Origin: Sphingomonas echinoides ATCC 14820
Lineage (GTDB): Bacteria > Pseudomonadota > Alphaproteobacteria > Sphingomonadales > Sphingomonadaceae
Length of the DNA: 64,000 bases
Assembly (NCBI RefSeq): GCF_000241465.1
Contig: NZ_JH584235.1
Coordinates: 3,178,365-3,242,364 of the forward strand
Direction: 5' to 3'
Shown: positions 29,315 through 37,088 of the stretch, piece by piece
How positions within the stretch are numbered: the stretch's first letter is position 1
Layout: each line of letters starts with the position of its first letter
The notes under the pieces: model-generated
Databases searched by the model: none
Told to the model about the DNA's origin: nothing
What the model saw: the letters and a program-made list of their open reading frames with translations, nothing else
Program-made: the position numbers and the translations under genes

Positions 29315-29342
29315 GCCGGGCGAGGGGGTGCTCTCGCCCGGC
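29315..29342 (+). terminator. 10-bp hairpin after the lipoprotein gene
   Basis: GCCGGGCGAG (29315-29324) and CTCGCCCGGC (29333-29342) pair perfectly around an 8-base loop, 9 bases after the stop. It is followed by TTCC, only a weak T run. It separates the lipoprotein gene from hslV. Confidence 0.55.
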
Positions 29343-29402
29343 TTCCGCAAACTTATATGGGCCGGATTGCGCAGCCGTAATCCGCATCCCATATCGCTGC
29401 AC

Positions 29403-29969
29403 ATGAGCGATAACCCAATGGTGTGGCACGGCACCACGATCCTGTCCGTGCGCAAGAATGGCCGCGTCGTCGTCGCCGGAGATGGCCAGGTGACGCAGGG
29501 CCAGACCGTCATGAAACCCAATGCGAAGAAGGTCCGCCGCCTGGGCGACGGATCGGTGATCGGCGGCTTTGCAGGGGCCACCGCCGATGCCTTCACGCTG
29601 TTCGAGCGGCTCGAGCGCAAGCTGGAGCAGCATCACGGGGCTTTGCTGCGCAGCGCCGTCGAACTGGCCAAGGACTGGCGCACCGACAAATATCTGCGCA
29701 ATCTGGAAGCGATGATGATCGTCGCCGACAAGGACGTGACGCTGATCCTGACCGGCAATGGCGATGTGCTGGAGCCTGAGGCGAGCCCCAACGGCACCGT
29801 CGCCGCGATCGGTTCTGGCGGCAATTACGCACTGTCCGCCGCGCGCGCGCTGGTCGATTACGAAGCCGATGCCGAGACGATCTGCCGCAAGGCAATGGCG
29901 ATCGCGGCGGAGGTGTGCGTCTACACCAACGACCGGCTGACCGTGGAGAGCCTGGAGGCATCTGCCTGA
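29403..29969 (+). CDS. hslV: ATP-dependent protease subunit HslV
   Basis: Peptidase subunit of the HslVU (ClpQY) protease, 188 residues. Cleavage before the Thr in [13 protein letters not shown] would expose the N-terminal catalytic threonine; the ten-residue propeptide [10 protein letters not shown] is the kind seen in alphaproteobacteria. Conserved GDGQVTQG and [11 protein letters not shown] segments are present. An internal ATG at 29418 is possible as a start. A CTTATAT box about 20 bases downstream of the preceding hairpin could be its -10. hslU follows after a perfect inverted repeat. Confidence 0.95.
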   Translation: MSDNPMVWHGTTILSVRKNGRVVVAGDGQVTQGQTVMKPNAKKVRRLGDGSVIGGFAGATADAFTLFERLERKLEQHHGALLRSAVELAKDWRTDKYLRNLEAMMIVADKDVTLILTGNGDVLEPEASPNGTVAAIGSGGNYALSAARALVDYEADAETICRKAMAIAAEVCVYTNDRLTVESLEASA

Positions 29970-29973
29970 TGCG

Positions 29974-30056
29974 CGTCGCCCCGGCGGAGGCCGGGGCCGC
30001 TAGCTTATAGCACGCGCCTTTATGTTGTAGCGGCCCCGGCCTCCGCCGGGGCGACG
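29974..30056. repeat. Perfect 29-bp inverted repeat between hslV and hslU
   Basis: 29974-30002 and 30028-30056 are exact reverse complements over 29 bp with a 25-base spacer. Each arm contains the CCCCGGCGGAGGCCGGGG core, close to the repeat type bounding the GIY-YIG cassette. The ribosome site of hslU (GGAAC) begins one base after the right arm, so the hairpin could affect hslU translation. Confidence 0.85.
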
Positions 30057-30067
30057 GAACCTTTCCA

Positions 30068-31363
30068 ATGAACGAAGCCCTTACCCCCAAAGCCATTGTC
30101 GCCGCGCTCGATGCGCACATCATCGGCCAGGCCGACGCCAAGCGCGCGGTTGCGGTCGCGATGCGCAATCGCTGGCGGCGCCAGCAGCTCAGCCCCGAGC
30201 TGCGCGACGAAGTGAGCCCGAAAAACATCCTGATGATCGGGCCGACGGGCTGCGGCAAGACCGAGATCAGCCGCCGTCTCGCCAAGCTGGCCGATGCGCC
30301 GTTCATCAAGGTCGAGGCGACCAAGTTCACCGAGGTCGGCTATGTCGGCCGCGACGTCGAACAGATTGCGCGCGATCTGGTCGAAGAGGCGATCCGGCTG
30401 GAGAAGGAACGCCGCCGCGCTGCGGTGAAGGACAAGGCCGAAGAGGCCGCGATGGGCCGCCTGCTCGACGCGCTGACCGGCAAGGGCGCAAGCGAGGCGA
30501 CGCGCGAGGCGTTCCGCCAGCGGCTGCACGATGGCCATCTGCGCGAGACCGAGATCGAGATCGAGCTCGAAGCGCAGCCCAATATGCCGTTCGAGCTGCC
30601 CGGCGGCGGCGCGCAGATGATCAACCTGTCCGAGATGATGGGCAAGGCCTTCGGCGGTGGCCAGTTGAAGCGCCGCAAGCTGACCGTGCCCGCCGCGTGG
30701 GACAAGCTCGTCGAGGAAGAGGCCGACAAGCGTCTCGACCAGGATGAGGTCAGCCGCGTGGCGCTGGCCGATGCCGAGGCAAATGGCATCGTCTTCCTCG
30801 ACGAAATCGACAAGATCGCGGTCAGCGACGTGCGCGGCGGCTCGGTGAGCCGCGAGGGCGTGCAGCGCGATTTGCTGCCGCTGATCGAGGGCACCACGGT
30901 CGCGACCAAATATGGGCCGATGAAGACCGACCATATCCTGTTCATCGCCAGCGGCGCGTTCCACGTCGCCAAGCCGAGCGACTTGCTGCCCGAGCTACAA
31001 GGCCGCTTGCCGATCCGCGTCGAGCTGAAGGCGCTGACCGAGGACGATTTCGTCGCGATCCTGAGCGACACCAAGGCCTCGCTGACGCAGCAATATGTCG
31101 CGCTGATCGCGACCGAGAATGTCGGCGTGGAATTCACCGAAGACGGTATCCGCGCGGTCGCGCGGATTGCGGCGGAAGTGAATGGCGAGATCGAGAATAT
31201 CGGGGCGCGGCGCTTGCAGACGGTGATGGAAAAGCTGCTCGAAGACGTCAGCTTCAACGCCGAGGATCGCGGCGGGGAGACGGTGGTGGTCGATGCCGCT
31301 TATGTCGAAACGCATTTGGCGAGCATCGCGCGCAACACCGATCTCAGCCGGTTCGTGCTGTAA
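30068..31363 (+). CDS. hslU: ATP-dependent protease ATPase subunit HslU
   Basis: AAA+ unfoldase of the HslVU protease, 431 residues. The N-terminal [19 protein letters not shown] segment, Walker [10 protein letters not shown], and Walker [13 protein letters not shown] are all present. The intermediate I-domain lies between them, and sensor-type arginines are in the C-terminal part. The C-terminal tail ends NTDLSRFVL, the short peptide that docks into and activates HslV. It is downstream of hslV and probably co-transcribed across the repeat. Confidence 0.97.
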   Translation: MNEALTPKAIVAALDAHIIGQADAKRAVAVAMRNRWRRQQLSPELRDEVSPKNILMIGPTGCGKTEISRRLAKLADAPFIKVEATKFTEVGYVGRDVEQIARDLVEEAIRLEKERRRAAVKDKAEEAAMGRLLDALTGKGASEATREAFRQRLHDGHLRETEIEIELEAQPNMPFELPGGGAQMINLSEMMGKAFGGGQLKRRKLTVPAAWDKLVEEEADKRLDQDEVSRVALADAEANGIVFLDEIDKIAVSDVRGGSVSREGVQRDLLPLIEGTTVATKYGPMKTDHILFIASGAFHVAKPSDLLPELQGRLPIRVELKALTEDDFVAILSDTKASLTQQYVALIATENVGVEFTEDGIRAVARIAAEVNGEIENIGARRLQTVMEKLLEDVSFNAEDRGGETVVVDAAYVETHLASIARNTDLSRFVL

Positions 31364-31367
31364 AAGG

Positions 31368-31391
31368 GGGGAGGGTGCCCGCACCCTCCCC
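31368..31391 (+). terminator. Strong hairpin between convergent hslU and a minus-strand gene
   Basis: GGGGAGGGTGC (31368-31378) and its exact complement (31381-31391) form an 11-bp stem with a 2-base loop, followed by GCTTTAC on the plus strand and by a run of T on the minus strand (complement of TAAAA). It can serve both directions. Confidence 0.7.
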
Positions 31392-31394
31392 GCT

Positions 31395-31778
31395 TTACTT
31401 AGCCCCGCTTGGCTTGACCTTGTCCCACGGCACGAACGCGCCCAGGCGACAGCGCTGGCCGGGGATGCCGATGCCTGAGCGTTCGAGCGTGTAGAACAGG
31501 TCGCCACGGCATAATTGACCGCCAAACACCTCGGTCACCACGATCACGTCGTTGTCGAGGCCGGGGCAGGCGTCGGGCAAGTCGTTGCGCCAGATGCGTC
31601 CGCCGTCGCGGTACAGCAACGTGTGATCGTCGATGACCTGCGGGCTGCCGATCCGGCTGGTCGACAGGCACGTCTCGGCGTTCCCCGCCACGCGCCCGGC
31701 CAAGGCCTTATCAAGATCCTTGCTGTCCGATGCCATCATCGTGGCCAGCGCGGACACGAGCAGGGCAGTGCGGATCAT
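31395..31778 (-). CDS. Small exported Cys-containing protein, paralogue 2 of a tandem pair
   Basis: A 127-residue protein with an N-terminal hydrophobic segment (MIRTALLVSALATMMA), probably a signal peptide. It is clearly similar to the product of the gene just upstream: both have LDKxLAG, a TC pair, a GDTILY/DDHTLLY strand, a GGQLCRGD/GSQLCRGD motif and a final Cys in CxxGxFxP. The conserved cysteines suggest disulphides outside the cytoplasm. Its ATG overlaps the stop of the upstream gene by 4 bases. I do not recognise the family. Confidence 0.7.
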   Translation of the reverse strand: MIRTALLVSALATMMASDSKDLDKALAGRVAGNAETCLSTSRIGSPQVIDDHTLLYRDGGRIWRNDLPDACPGLDNDVIVVTEVFGGQLCRGDLFYTLERSGIGIPGQRCRLGAFVPWDKVKPSGAK

Positions 31779-32182
31779 GGTTTGCGGTACGGGATGAAGT
31801 CGCCAAAGCTGCAGCTGCCGCTCGGGATATGGCTGGTCAAATCGACGGTGCGGACGATATCGCCACGGCAAAGCTGGCTGCCAAAGGTCTTGGTCACGAT
31901 CGCATCGCCATTCCGCAGCCCAAAGCAGCCGCCGCCGGTATCGGTGCGCATGATGTCGTTGCGGCCGTTCTTGTACAGGATGGTGTCGCCGACGCGGGCG
32001 GTGTCGCGGTAGCGGATCGGGTCGATGCAGGTCTGCGGCTTGCCCGGCACCAGCCCGGCGAGCTGCTTGTCGAGCTCGACCTTATCCTGTGCGGCCTGGC
32101 GCGCCTGATAGCCCTTGGTGTCGGCGGAAAGTGCGGCGGTCCCGCCGATCAGCAACGCGGCGGGCAGAAGGAATCGGTACAT
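31775..32182 (-). CDS. Small exported Cys-containing protein, paralogue 1 of a tandem pair
   Basis: A 135-residue protein. MYRFLLPAALLIGGTAALSA is a good signal peptide. ATG 32182 is chosen because AAGGA lies 8 bases upstream; a GTG at 32200 would add six residues. The mature part shares ELDKQLAGLVPG, QTC, GDTILYKNGRNDIMR, FGSQLCRGD and CSFGDFIP with its downstream paralogue. The function is unknown. The pair forms a two-gene operon convergent with hslU. Confidence 0.72.
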   Translation of the reverse strand: MYRFLLPAALLIGGTAALSADTKGYQARQAAQDKVELDKQLAGLVPGKPQTCIDPIRYRDTARVGDTILYKNGRNDIMRTDTGGGCFGLRNGDAIVTKTFGSQLCRGDIVRTVDLTSHIPSGSCSFGDFIPYRKP

Positions 32183-32238
32183 GGCAACGGTCCTTTTCAC
32201 AGCATCTGCCCCCGCATCATCTTTACGCCAATTCGCGA

Positions 32239-32967
32239 TTAAAAAACATCCTTTGCCGCGCGGCGCTCGGCCAGTTGCTCGGCCGAGCTGGCGCGCAGGA
32301 AGGGGTTGGTGGCCAGCTCCAGTGCGATCGTGGTCGGCACGGTCGGCTCACCCGCCGCACGCTTGGCATCGACGTCCTTCATGCGTTCGGCGACCGCCGT
32401 ATTGTCGGGTTCGGCGGCGGCGGCATAGCGGCCGTTCGACTGGGTATATTCATGCGCGCAGAACACGATCGTCTCGGGCGGCAAAACGGCGAGGCGCTGC
32501 ATGTTGGCGAACATCTGCGCCGGGCCCCCTTCGAACAGGCGCCCGCAGCCCATTGCGAACAGCGTATCACCGCTGAACAGCAGTGCATCGTCGGCCATGT
32601 GGAACACAATGTGCCCGGCGGTGTGCCCCGGCGTTTCGATCACGCGCGCGACGTGGGTTCCGATCTTGACGCTGTCGCCCTCGCGCAGGCCGTAGTCGAG
32701 CGTGGGGATCTTGTCGGCTTCGGCCGCCGGGCCGCTGACGGTTGCACCCAGCGCCTTGATCTCGGCATTGCCGTTGGTGTGGTCGGGGTGCCAGTGCGTG
32801 TTCCAAATCTGCGAAATGGTCCAGCCGCGCGCATTCGCCGCCGCCAGAACCGGGGCCGCCTCGCTTGGATCGACCACGACGGTTTCATTGGCAACGGCGT
32901 CGTGCAGCAGCCACACATAATTGTCGTCGAGCGCGGGCACGCGGACGATGTCGAGCGTGGTTGCCAT
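32239..32967 (-). CDS. gloB: Hydroxyacylglutathione hydrolase (glyoxalase II)
   Basis: Metallo-beta-lactamase-fold enzyme that hydrolyses S-lactoylglutathione, 242 residues. The metal motif NTHWHPDHTNGN is complete, followed by ETPGHTAGHIVFH and LFSGDTLFAMGCGRLFEG, both typical of GloB, and a later FCAHEYTQSN. The ATG overlaps the TAA of the upstream lactoylglutathione lyase-like gene by one base, so glyoxalases I and II are translated from one operon for methylglyoxal removal. Confidence 0.93.
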   Translation of the reverse strand: MATTLDIVRVPALDDNYVWLLHDAVANETVVVDPSEAAPVLAAANARGWTISQIWNTHWHPDHTNGNAEIKALGATVSGPAAEADKIPTLDYGLREGDSVKIGTHVARVIETPGHTAGHIVFHMADDALLFSGDTLFAMGCGRLFEGGPAQMFANMQRLAVLPPETIVFCAHEYTQSNGRYAAAAEPDNTAVAERMKDVDAKRAAGEPTVPTTIALELATNPFLRASSAEQLAERRAAKDVF

Positions 32968-33380
32968 TACCATTCTCCGGTGTTGGGCATCGACGCCCAG
33001 GGCTCGGCGGGGGCGAGCACGCCGTCCTGCAGCAGCTCGATCGAGATATTGTCGGGCGTGCGCACGAACGCCATGTGGCCGTCGCGCGGCGGGCGGTTGA
33101 TCGTCACGCCGCCGTCCATCAGGCGCTGGCACGTCTCGTAAATGTTATCGACCTGATAAGCGAGATGGCCGAAATTGCGCCCGCCCGTATAGGGCTCCGG
33201 GTCCCAATTGTGCGTCAGTTCGACTTGTGCGCTGTGATCGCCGGGGGCGGCGAGGAAGATCAGCGTGAAGCGGCCCTTCTCATTGTCGAAGCGGCGCACT
33301 TCCTCCAGCCCGAGCAATTTGAAGAAGTCGATCGTCGCGACCGGGTCGGTCACGCGAATCATCGTGTGGAGATATTTCAT
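32967..33380 (-). CDS. gloA: Lactoylglutathione lyase-like VOC protein (glyoxalase I)
   Basis: A 137-residue vicinal-oxygen-chelate protein. It begins [20 protein letters not shown], the usual glyoxalase I opening with the first metal His, and contains [10 protein letters not shown] and [10 protein letters not shown] with further metal ligands; a late Glu lies in SIELLQDG. The start at 33380 follows an AGGAGTG-type site. The glyoxalase I assignment is supported by the adjoining gloB in the same operon. Confidence 0.88.
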   Translation of the reverse strand: MKYLHTMIRVTDPVATIDFFKLLGLEEVRRFDNEKGRFTLIFLAAPGDHSAQVELTHNWDPEPYTGGRNFGHLAYQVDNIYETCQRLMDGGVTINRPPRDGHMAFVRTPDNISIELLQDGVLAPAEPWASMPNTGEW

Positions 33381-33437
33381 CGGCGCACTCCTACAGGCTT
33401 TGCCGCCCAAATAGGCATGCGCGGCGGCAAGCGCCAG

Positions 33438-34202
33438 CTACGGTTTGGCGTCGAATTGCGTAAGCGCCGCCGCCGCTGCCTTTCCGGGGGCGCTATCGGG
33501 ACGCAGCGTCACCGCCTGATGCCAGGCCGCTTTGGCCCCGGCTTCATCCCCGGCCAGTGCGGCGATGTTGCCCGCCTCCAGCTGTACCGCAGGATCGTCG
33601 CCGCCCAGCCGCAAGGCCTCGGCGATGTCCTTCTTGGCGCGCGGCACTTCCTGCATCCGCCGTGCGAGCGTTGCCGACAGCAGCCACGCCAGCGGATCGG
33701 TCGGCACTTCGGTTAGCGCATGGTCGATGTCGTCGCGCGCATTTTCCATGTCGTCGCCCGCCACCATCGCGCGCGCGCGGTCGAGATGCGCTTCGCCCAG
33801 CGACAGGCCAGTCAGCGTGCCGGTGGCCAGCGCGGCATCGAGCGCGCTGCGCGCCTTGGAGGCATCGCCCGCTGCAAGCCAGGCATTGCCCGCCTGCGCC
33901 CAGTAATTGACGGCTTGCTTGTCCTTGGCCCGCTCCGCGCCGGTTGCCGCTTTCTCGAAGGCGGCAGCAGCAGCGGACCAGCGTTGTTCGCGGCTATAGG
34001 CCATGCCCAGGCATTGGCTGGCGAGAAAGTCGCCGCCCGCCAACGCCCATTGCCCCGCTTCGGCCTCGGCGGCGGCGGGGTTGGTGGTCGACAGCGCCAG
34101 GCAGCGGTCATAGCGGTCGGCACTGGGGGCAGCGGGGCCGGTTGGCCCGGTGGCGGTGCTTTGCGCAAGCGCAGCGGCGGCAAGCAGGGGCAGCAGGATC
34201 AT
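33438..34202 (-). CDS. Exported tetratricopeptide-repeat protein
   Basis: A 254-residue protein with signal peptide MILLPLLAAAALAQS and TPR-like helices from about residue 30 to the end (for example WSAAAAAFEKAATGA, AVNYWAQAGNAWLAAGD and AVQLEAGNIAALAGDEAGAKA). TPR domains mediate protein contacts; the partner is unknown. The ATG overlaps the stop of the upstream alpha/beta-hydrolase gene by 4 bases, so the two are co-translated. Confidence 0.8.
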   Translation of the reverse strand: MILLPLLAAAALAQSTATGPTGPAAPSADRYDRCLALSTTNPAAAEAEAGQWALAGGDFLASQCLGMAYSREQRWSAAAAAFEKAATGAERAKDKQAVNYWAQAGNAWLAAGDASKARSALDAALATGTLTGLSLGEAHLDRARAMVAGDDMENARDDIDHALTEVPTDPLAWLLSATLARRMQEVPRAKKDIAEALRLGGDDPAVQLEAGNIAALAGDEAGAKAAWHQAVTLRPDSAPGKAAAAALTQFDAKP

Positions 34203-34930
34203 AAAGCGCGCGTCACATCCTCGACCGCGGCGATCAGCAAGGCGAGGTCCGCCTCGCGCGACAGCCGGTGATCCCCGTCCTTGATCAGCGTAACCTGCAC
34301 CTTGGCTGAACGGATCACCTCGGCCAGGCGGATGGTCCGGTTGGCGGGCACCTCGGCATCGGCCATGCCGTGCAGCAGCCGCACCGGCACGTCGATCGGG
34401 AGCCCGGAGAACAGCACGCGGTTGGCCTCGCCCGATTGCCAGAAGGCACGGGTATAGACCATCGGCAAATCGGCATAGCGCCCGACCTTCTCCAGCCGCC
34501 CTTCGGACAGGATCTGCAGTTTCTCGTCGACGGTGAAGCCCCAGTCGGTGAAATCGGGCGCAGGCGCAATGCCGACCAAGGCGGCAACCTTTTCGGGATG
34601 ATCGCGCGCGACCAGCAGCATCAGCCACCCGCCGAGCGACGATCCGACCAGCACGGCGGGGCCTTCGACCAGTTGATCCAGCATCGCCAGCACATCGTCG
34701 CGCCAACCGGCGAGCGTCTGTTCCTCGAACGCCCCCGCGCTTTGCCCGCACCCGCCATAATCGAACCGCAGATAGGCATGGCCGGTGCGCTTGGCCCAGG
34801 CTTCCAGCGCGAGCGCCTTGGTGCCTTCCATGTCCGAACCATAACCGGGCAGGAACACGACGGTGGGGCCGGTGCCCTCGGTCAGATGATAAGCGAGGGC
34901 GGGGCGAGCGGGGGGCGACGTGTCGGTCAT
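34199..34930 (-). CDS. Alpha/beta hydrolase
   Basis: A 243-residue cytoplasmic hydrolase. VVFLPGYGSDMEGTKA marks the oxyanion region. The nucleophile Ser is in LVGSSLGGWLML, an Asp in MADAEVP and the catalytic His in KDGDHRLS. The small size resembles the ABHD10/thioesterase-like group. The start at 34930 (MTDTSPPARP) is chosen over an upstream extension. It forms an operon with the downstream TPR gene, overlapping it by 4 bases. Substrate unknown. Confidence 0.82.
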   Translation of the reverse strand: MTDTSPPARPALAYHLTEGTGPTVVFLPGYGSDMEGTKALALEAWAKRTGHAYLRFDYGGCGQSAGAFEEQTLAGWRDDVLAMLDQLVEGPAVLVGSSLGGWLMLLVARDHPEKVAALVGIAPAPDFTDWGFTVDEKLQILSEGRLEKVGRYADLPMVYTRAFWQSGEANRVLFSGLPIDVPVRLLHGMADAEVPANRTIRLAEVIRSAKVQVTLIKDGDHRLSREADLALLIAAVEDVTRAL

Positions 34931-34988
34931 GGCGGCGGGCTTAGCCGAAGATCGGGGGAGGGGAAATCGTGGGTTTGCGTCGCCGCCC

Positions 34989-35915
34989 TTACTTCCCCGC
35001 AACAAACGCGATCACTGCCGCCTTGAATGCCTCTGGTTGATCGAGCATCACCATATGACCGCTGTCGCCGATATCGACATAGCTGATGTGCGGTGCTGCG
35101 GCATATTGCTTGCGGTAGAACGGATCGGCCATCGCCTTGGTTGGGCGCGCCGCATTCCACGGGTAGAGCAGCGTCATCGGCGTGGTGATCGACCCCAGTA
35201 CCGGGCGCAGATCGGTGGTCAGGTCCTCATACATCGCTTGCGCGGTCACGCGCGGGTCAGCGGCCTTGGCCCAGGCGGTCATGCGGGCGATGCTGCTGGG
35301 CTTGATCGCAAGGCCCCGCGTTTGCGCTGCCACCGCTGCATCACTCGGCACCGTGCCATAACTGGCGGCGATGGCGTCGCGCATTTTGGCGGCTTGCGGC
35401 GCGACCATATCGGGGGTGGGGTCGATCCCCGGCGGGGCCATCAGCACCGCGAAATAGGGGAGCGAGTCGACGATCATCAACCGCGCAAGGTCGCCCGGAT
35501 GCGCCTTGGCCAGCATCAGGCCGACCAGCCCGCCCATCGAATGGCCGATCACCAGCGCGCCCTGCAGTTTCTCGCGCGCGATATAGCCGTCGAGATCGGC
35601 GACGATACCGTCGAGCACGCCGGGCTGCAGATTGGCCCCGGGATCGTCGCCGCCAAAACCGTTGACCTGCACCAGGATCACGCGGTGCGTCTTGGCCAGT
35701 TCGGGCGCAACATCGTCCCACACCGCGCGCGGGGAGGCGAGGCCGGGGATCAGGATCACCGGACTGCCCTTGCCCATGGTGATGATCGAAAGGTGCGGCA
35801 GGCGCTGCTCGGCTGTCGTTGCCACCTGTGCCCCCGTCGGGGCGGCCTGCGTCGGCGTGGCGGGCAGCAGCAGCGCCAGCGCGGCGATCAAAGCGGTTTT
35901 GCGGGCAGACATCAT
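34989..35915 (-). CDS. Exported alpha/beta hydrolase
   Basis: A 308-residue hydrolase with a signal peptide (KTALIAALALLLPATPTQA). LIPGLASPRAVWDD, the nucleophile motif VIGHSMGGLVGL and the His in DIGDSGHMVMLDQP complete the catalytic set. It is probably periplasmic. Its ATG overlaps the stop of the XRE gene by 4 bases; together with two small membrane protein genes they form a four-gene unit. Substrate unknown; it resembles the MhpC-like hydrolases. Confidence 0.82.
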   Translation of the reverse strand: MMSARKTALIAALALLLPATPTQAAPTGAQVATTAEQRLPHLSIITMGKGSPVILIPGLASPRAVWDDVAPELAKTHRVILVQVNGFGGDDPGANLQPGVLDGIVADLDGYIAREKLQGALVIGHSMGGLVGLMLAKAHPGDLARLMIVDSLPYFAVLMAPPGIDPTPDMVAPQAAKMRDAIAASYGTVPSDAAVAAQTRGLAIKPSSIARMTAWAKAADPRVTAQAMYEDLTTDLRPVLGSITTPMTLLYPWNAARPTKAMADPFYRKQYAAAPHISYVDIGDSGHMVMLDQPEAFKAAVIAFVAGK

Positions 35916-36121
35916 GCGGCGTCTCCTTTGGAGGGGCTTACGAAAATGGCTTCGATCGGAAGCGCGAACAATTCAGCGATGCGGAAGGCGAGCGGGAGCG
36001 AGGGATCGTAGCGCCCGGTCTCGATCGCGTTGACGCTCTGGCGCGATACCTCCAGCCGCTCGGCCAGGTCGCCCTGGCTCCAGCCCCGCTCGGCGCGCAG
36101 CACCTTGAGGCGGTTGATCAC
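35912..36121 (-). CDS. XRE-family transcriptional regulator, single HTH domain
   Basis: A 69-residue protein made only of a helix-turn-helix: RLKVLRAERGWSQGDLAERL, then VSRQSVNAIETGRYDP and ALPIEAIF, typical of small YozG/Cro-like repressors. The start is a GTG overlapping the stop of the preceding membrane-protein gene by 4 bases. It follows two membrane-protein genes, an arrangement common for these mini-regulators, and may repress its own promoter at 36968-36997. Confidence 0.88.
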   Translation of the reverse strand: MINRLKVLRAERGWSQGDLAERLEVSRQSVNAIETGRYDPSLPLAFRIAELFALPIEAIFVSPSKGDAA

Positions 36122-36531
36122 CGCATCGCCCTCCGCTCGCTCGCGGTGACGATCAGCGCGCCGATTCCCTGGCACGGGAACCACGCCAACGGCACGGCAA
36201 ACAGCGGCAGGTGCGGCGCGGCGGCATAGGTTTCCAGAAAGCCCCACGCCGTGGCGGCCATCATCACGATTCCGGTCGCGATCAGCGCCTTCCGAATTTC
36301 GAGCAGGCGGATATATTCGTCGCGCAGCTCGACGAAAAACTGCCCGTAGAACCAGAAGACCATCGACAAGGGAAACGCGGGCAATAACGCGATCAGCCAC
36401 AGCGCTGGCCCGGTCGGGCGCAACCACGCGATCAGGAACGGCAGGGCGACGATCAGCGCCAGATAGACGATCATCGTGGGGATGACTCGGCGGACATAGG
36501 CCAATTCGGCGGGATCGCGATCGCGGGTCAC
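36118..36531 (-). CDS. Small membrane protein, paralogue of its upstream neighbour
   Basis: A 137-residue protein with about four hydrophobic helices. It shares features with the product of the gene before it: a charged EEQDEY/ELRDEY followed by IRLLEIRKALIATG versus LRMLMVRQTLWASG, and WGFLETY versus WGFLEAF. The start is a GTG that overlaps the upstream stop by 4 bases. Proteins like this (DUF2178-like) often accompany small XRE regulators; the exact family is uncertain. Confidence 0.75.
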   Translation of the reverse strand: MTRDRDPAELAYVRRVIPTMIVYLALIVALPFLIAWLRPTGPALWLIALLPAFPLSMVFWFYGQFFVELRDEYIRLLEIRKALIATGIVMMAATAWGFLETYAAAPHLPLFAVPLAWFPCQGIGALIVTASERRAMR

Positions 36532-36935
36532 AGCGCGGCATCCGCGCCGAACAGCCGGTTGGCGCACCGGCCAAGCCCAAGCCCGCCAAACCACAGGACT
36601 GCTACGTAAAAAGGCTCGATATGGCCAACCAGATCGAAGGCCTCCAGAAACCCCCACAGCGTCGCTGCACTCAGCGCGAAACCACTGGCCCATAACGTCT
36701 GGCGGACCATCAGCATCCGCAGATATTCATCCTGTTCCTCGACCAAATACCGGCCGATCGCGACAAACACGCCGATGATCGCCAAAGCCGGTAGCGTGCC
36801 CACGATCCATGCGACGGGGCCGGAAACCAGCTGGTGCTTGAAGCAATACACCGCGCTGCACAGCGTGAGTGCGTAGAGCAGCGCCAACCAGATCGTGCGG
36901 GTTCGGTAATGGCGCATGGCAGGGGTGCGTGACAT
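36528..36935 (-). CDS. Small membrane protein, first gene of the XRE operon
   Basis: A 135-residue protein with four hydrophobic segments and a conserved EEQDEYLRMLMVRQ stretch between the second and third. ATG 36935 is chosen because AAAGGA lies 8 bases upstream; ATG 36944 overlaps that site and is unlikely. It is the first of four genes each overlapping the next by 4 bases (membrane protein, membrane protein, XRE, hydrolase). Confidence 0.75.
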   Translation of the reverse strand: MSRTPAMRHYRTRTIWLALLYALTLCSAVYCFKHQLVSGPVAWIVGTLPALAIIGVFVAIGRYLVEEQDEYLRMLMVRQTLWASGFALSAATLWGFLEAFDLVGHIEPFYVAVLWFGGLGLGRCANRLFGADAAL

Positions 36936-36967
36936 GGAAAGCATCCTTTCACTCTTGTGAAGGGTGC

Positions 36968-36997
36968 TTTACAGTCAAGTTTCCTTGTCTGTCAAGT
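36968..36997 (-). promoter_or_regulatory. Promoter and probable operator of the XRE operon
   Basis: On the minus strand TTGACA (36990-36995) and TGTAAA (36968-36973) are 16 bp apart. The heptamer ACTTGAC occurs twice as a direct repeat (36991-36997 and 36974-36980), one copy over the -35 and one in the spacer, with 17 bp between copies. This is a likely binding site for the small XRE protein encoded downstream. Confidence 0.5.
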
Positions 36998-37036
36998 GAG
37001 CTTTCCCATTCGGACGGTCGCCGAGACACACCCGTC

Positions 37037-37055
37037 CCCCGGCACAGGGCCGGGG
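37037..37055. repeat. Single GC-rich hairpin of the cassette-like repeat type
   Basis: CCCCGGC (37037-37043) pairs with GCCGGGG (37049-37055); the flanks CACCCGTC and GGGGTGAC resemble the repeats seen in the hslVU gap. It lies between the XRE operon promoter and the 3' end of the FAD dehydrogenase gene. Confidence 0.4.
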
Positions 37056-37088
37056 TGACGAAGCAGGATGATTTCAACTTACGTAGGT

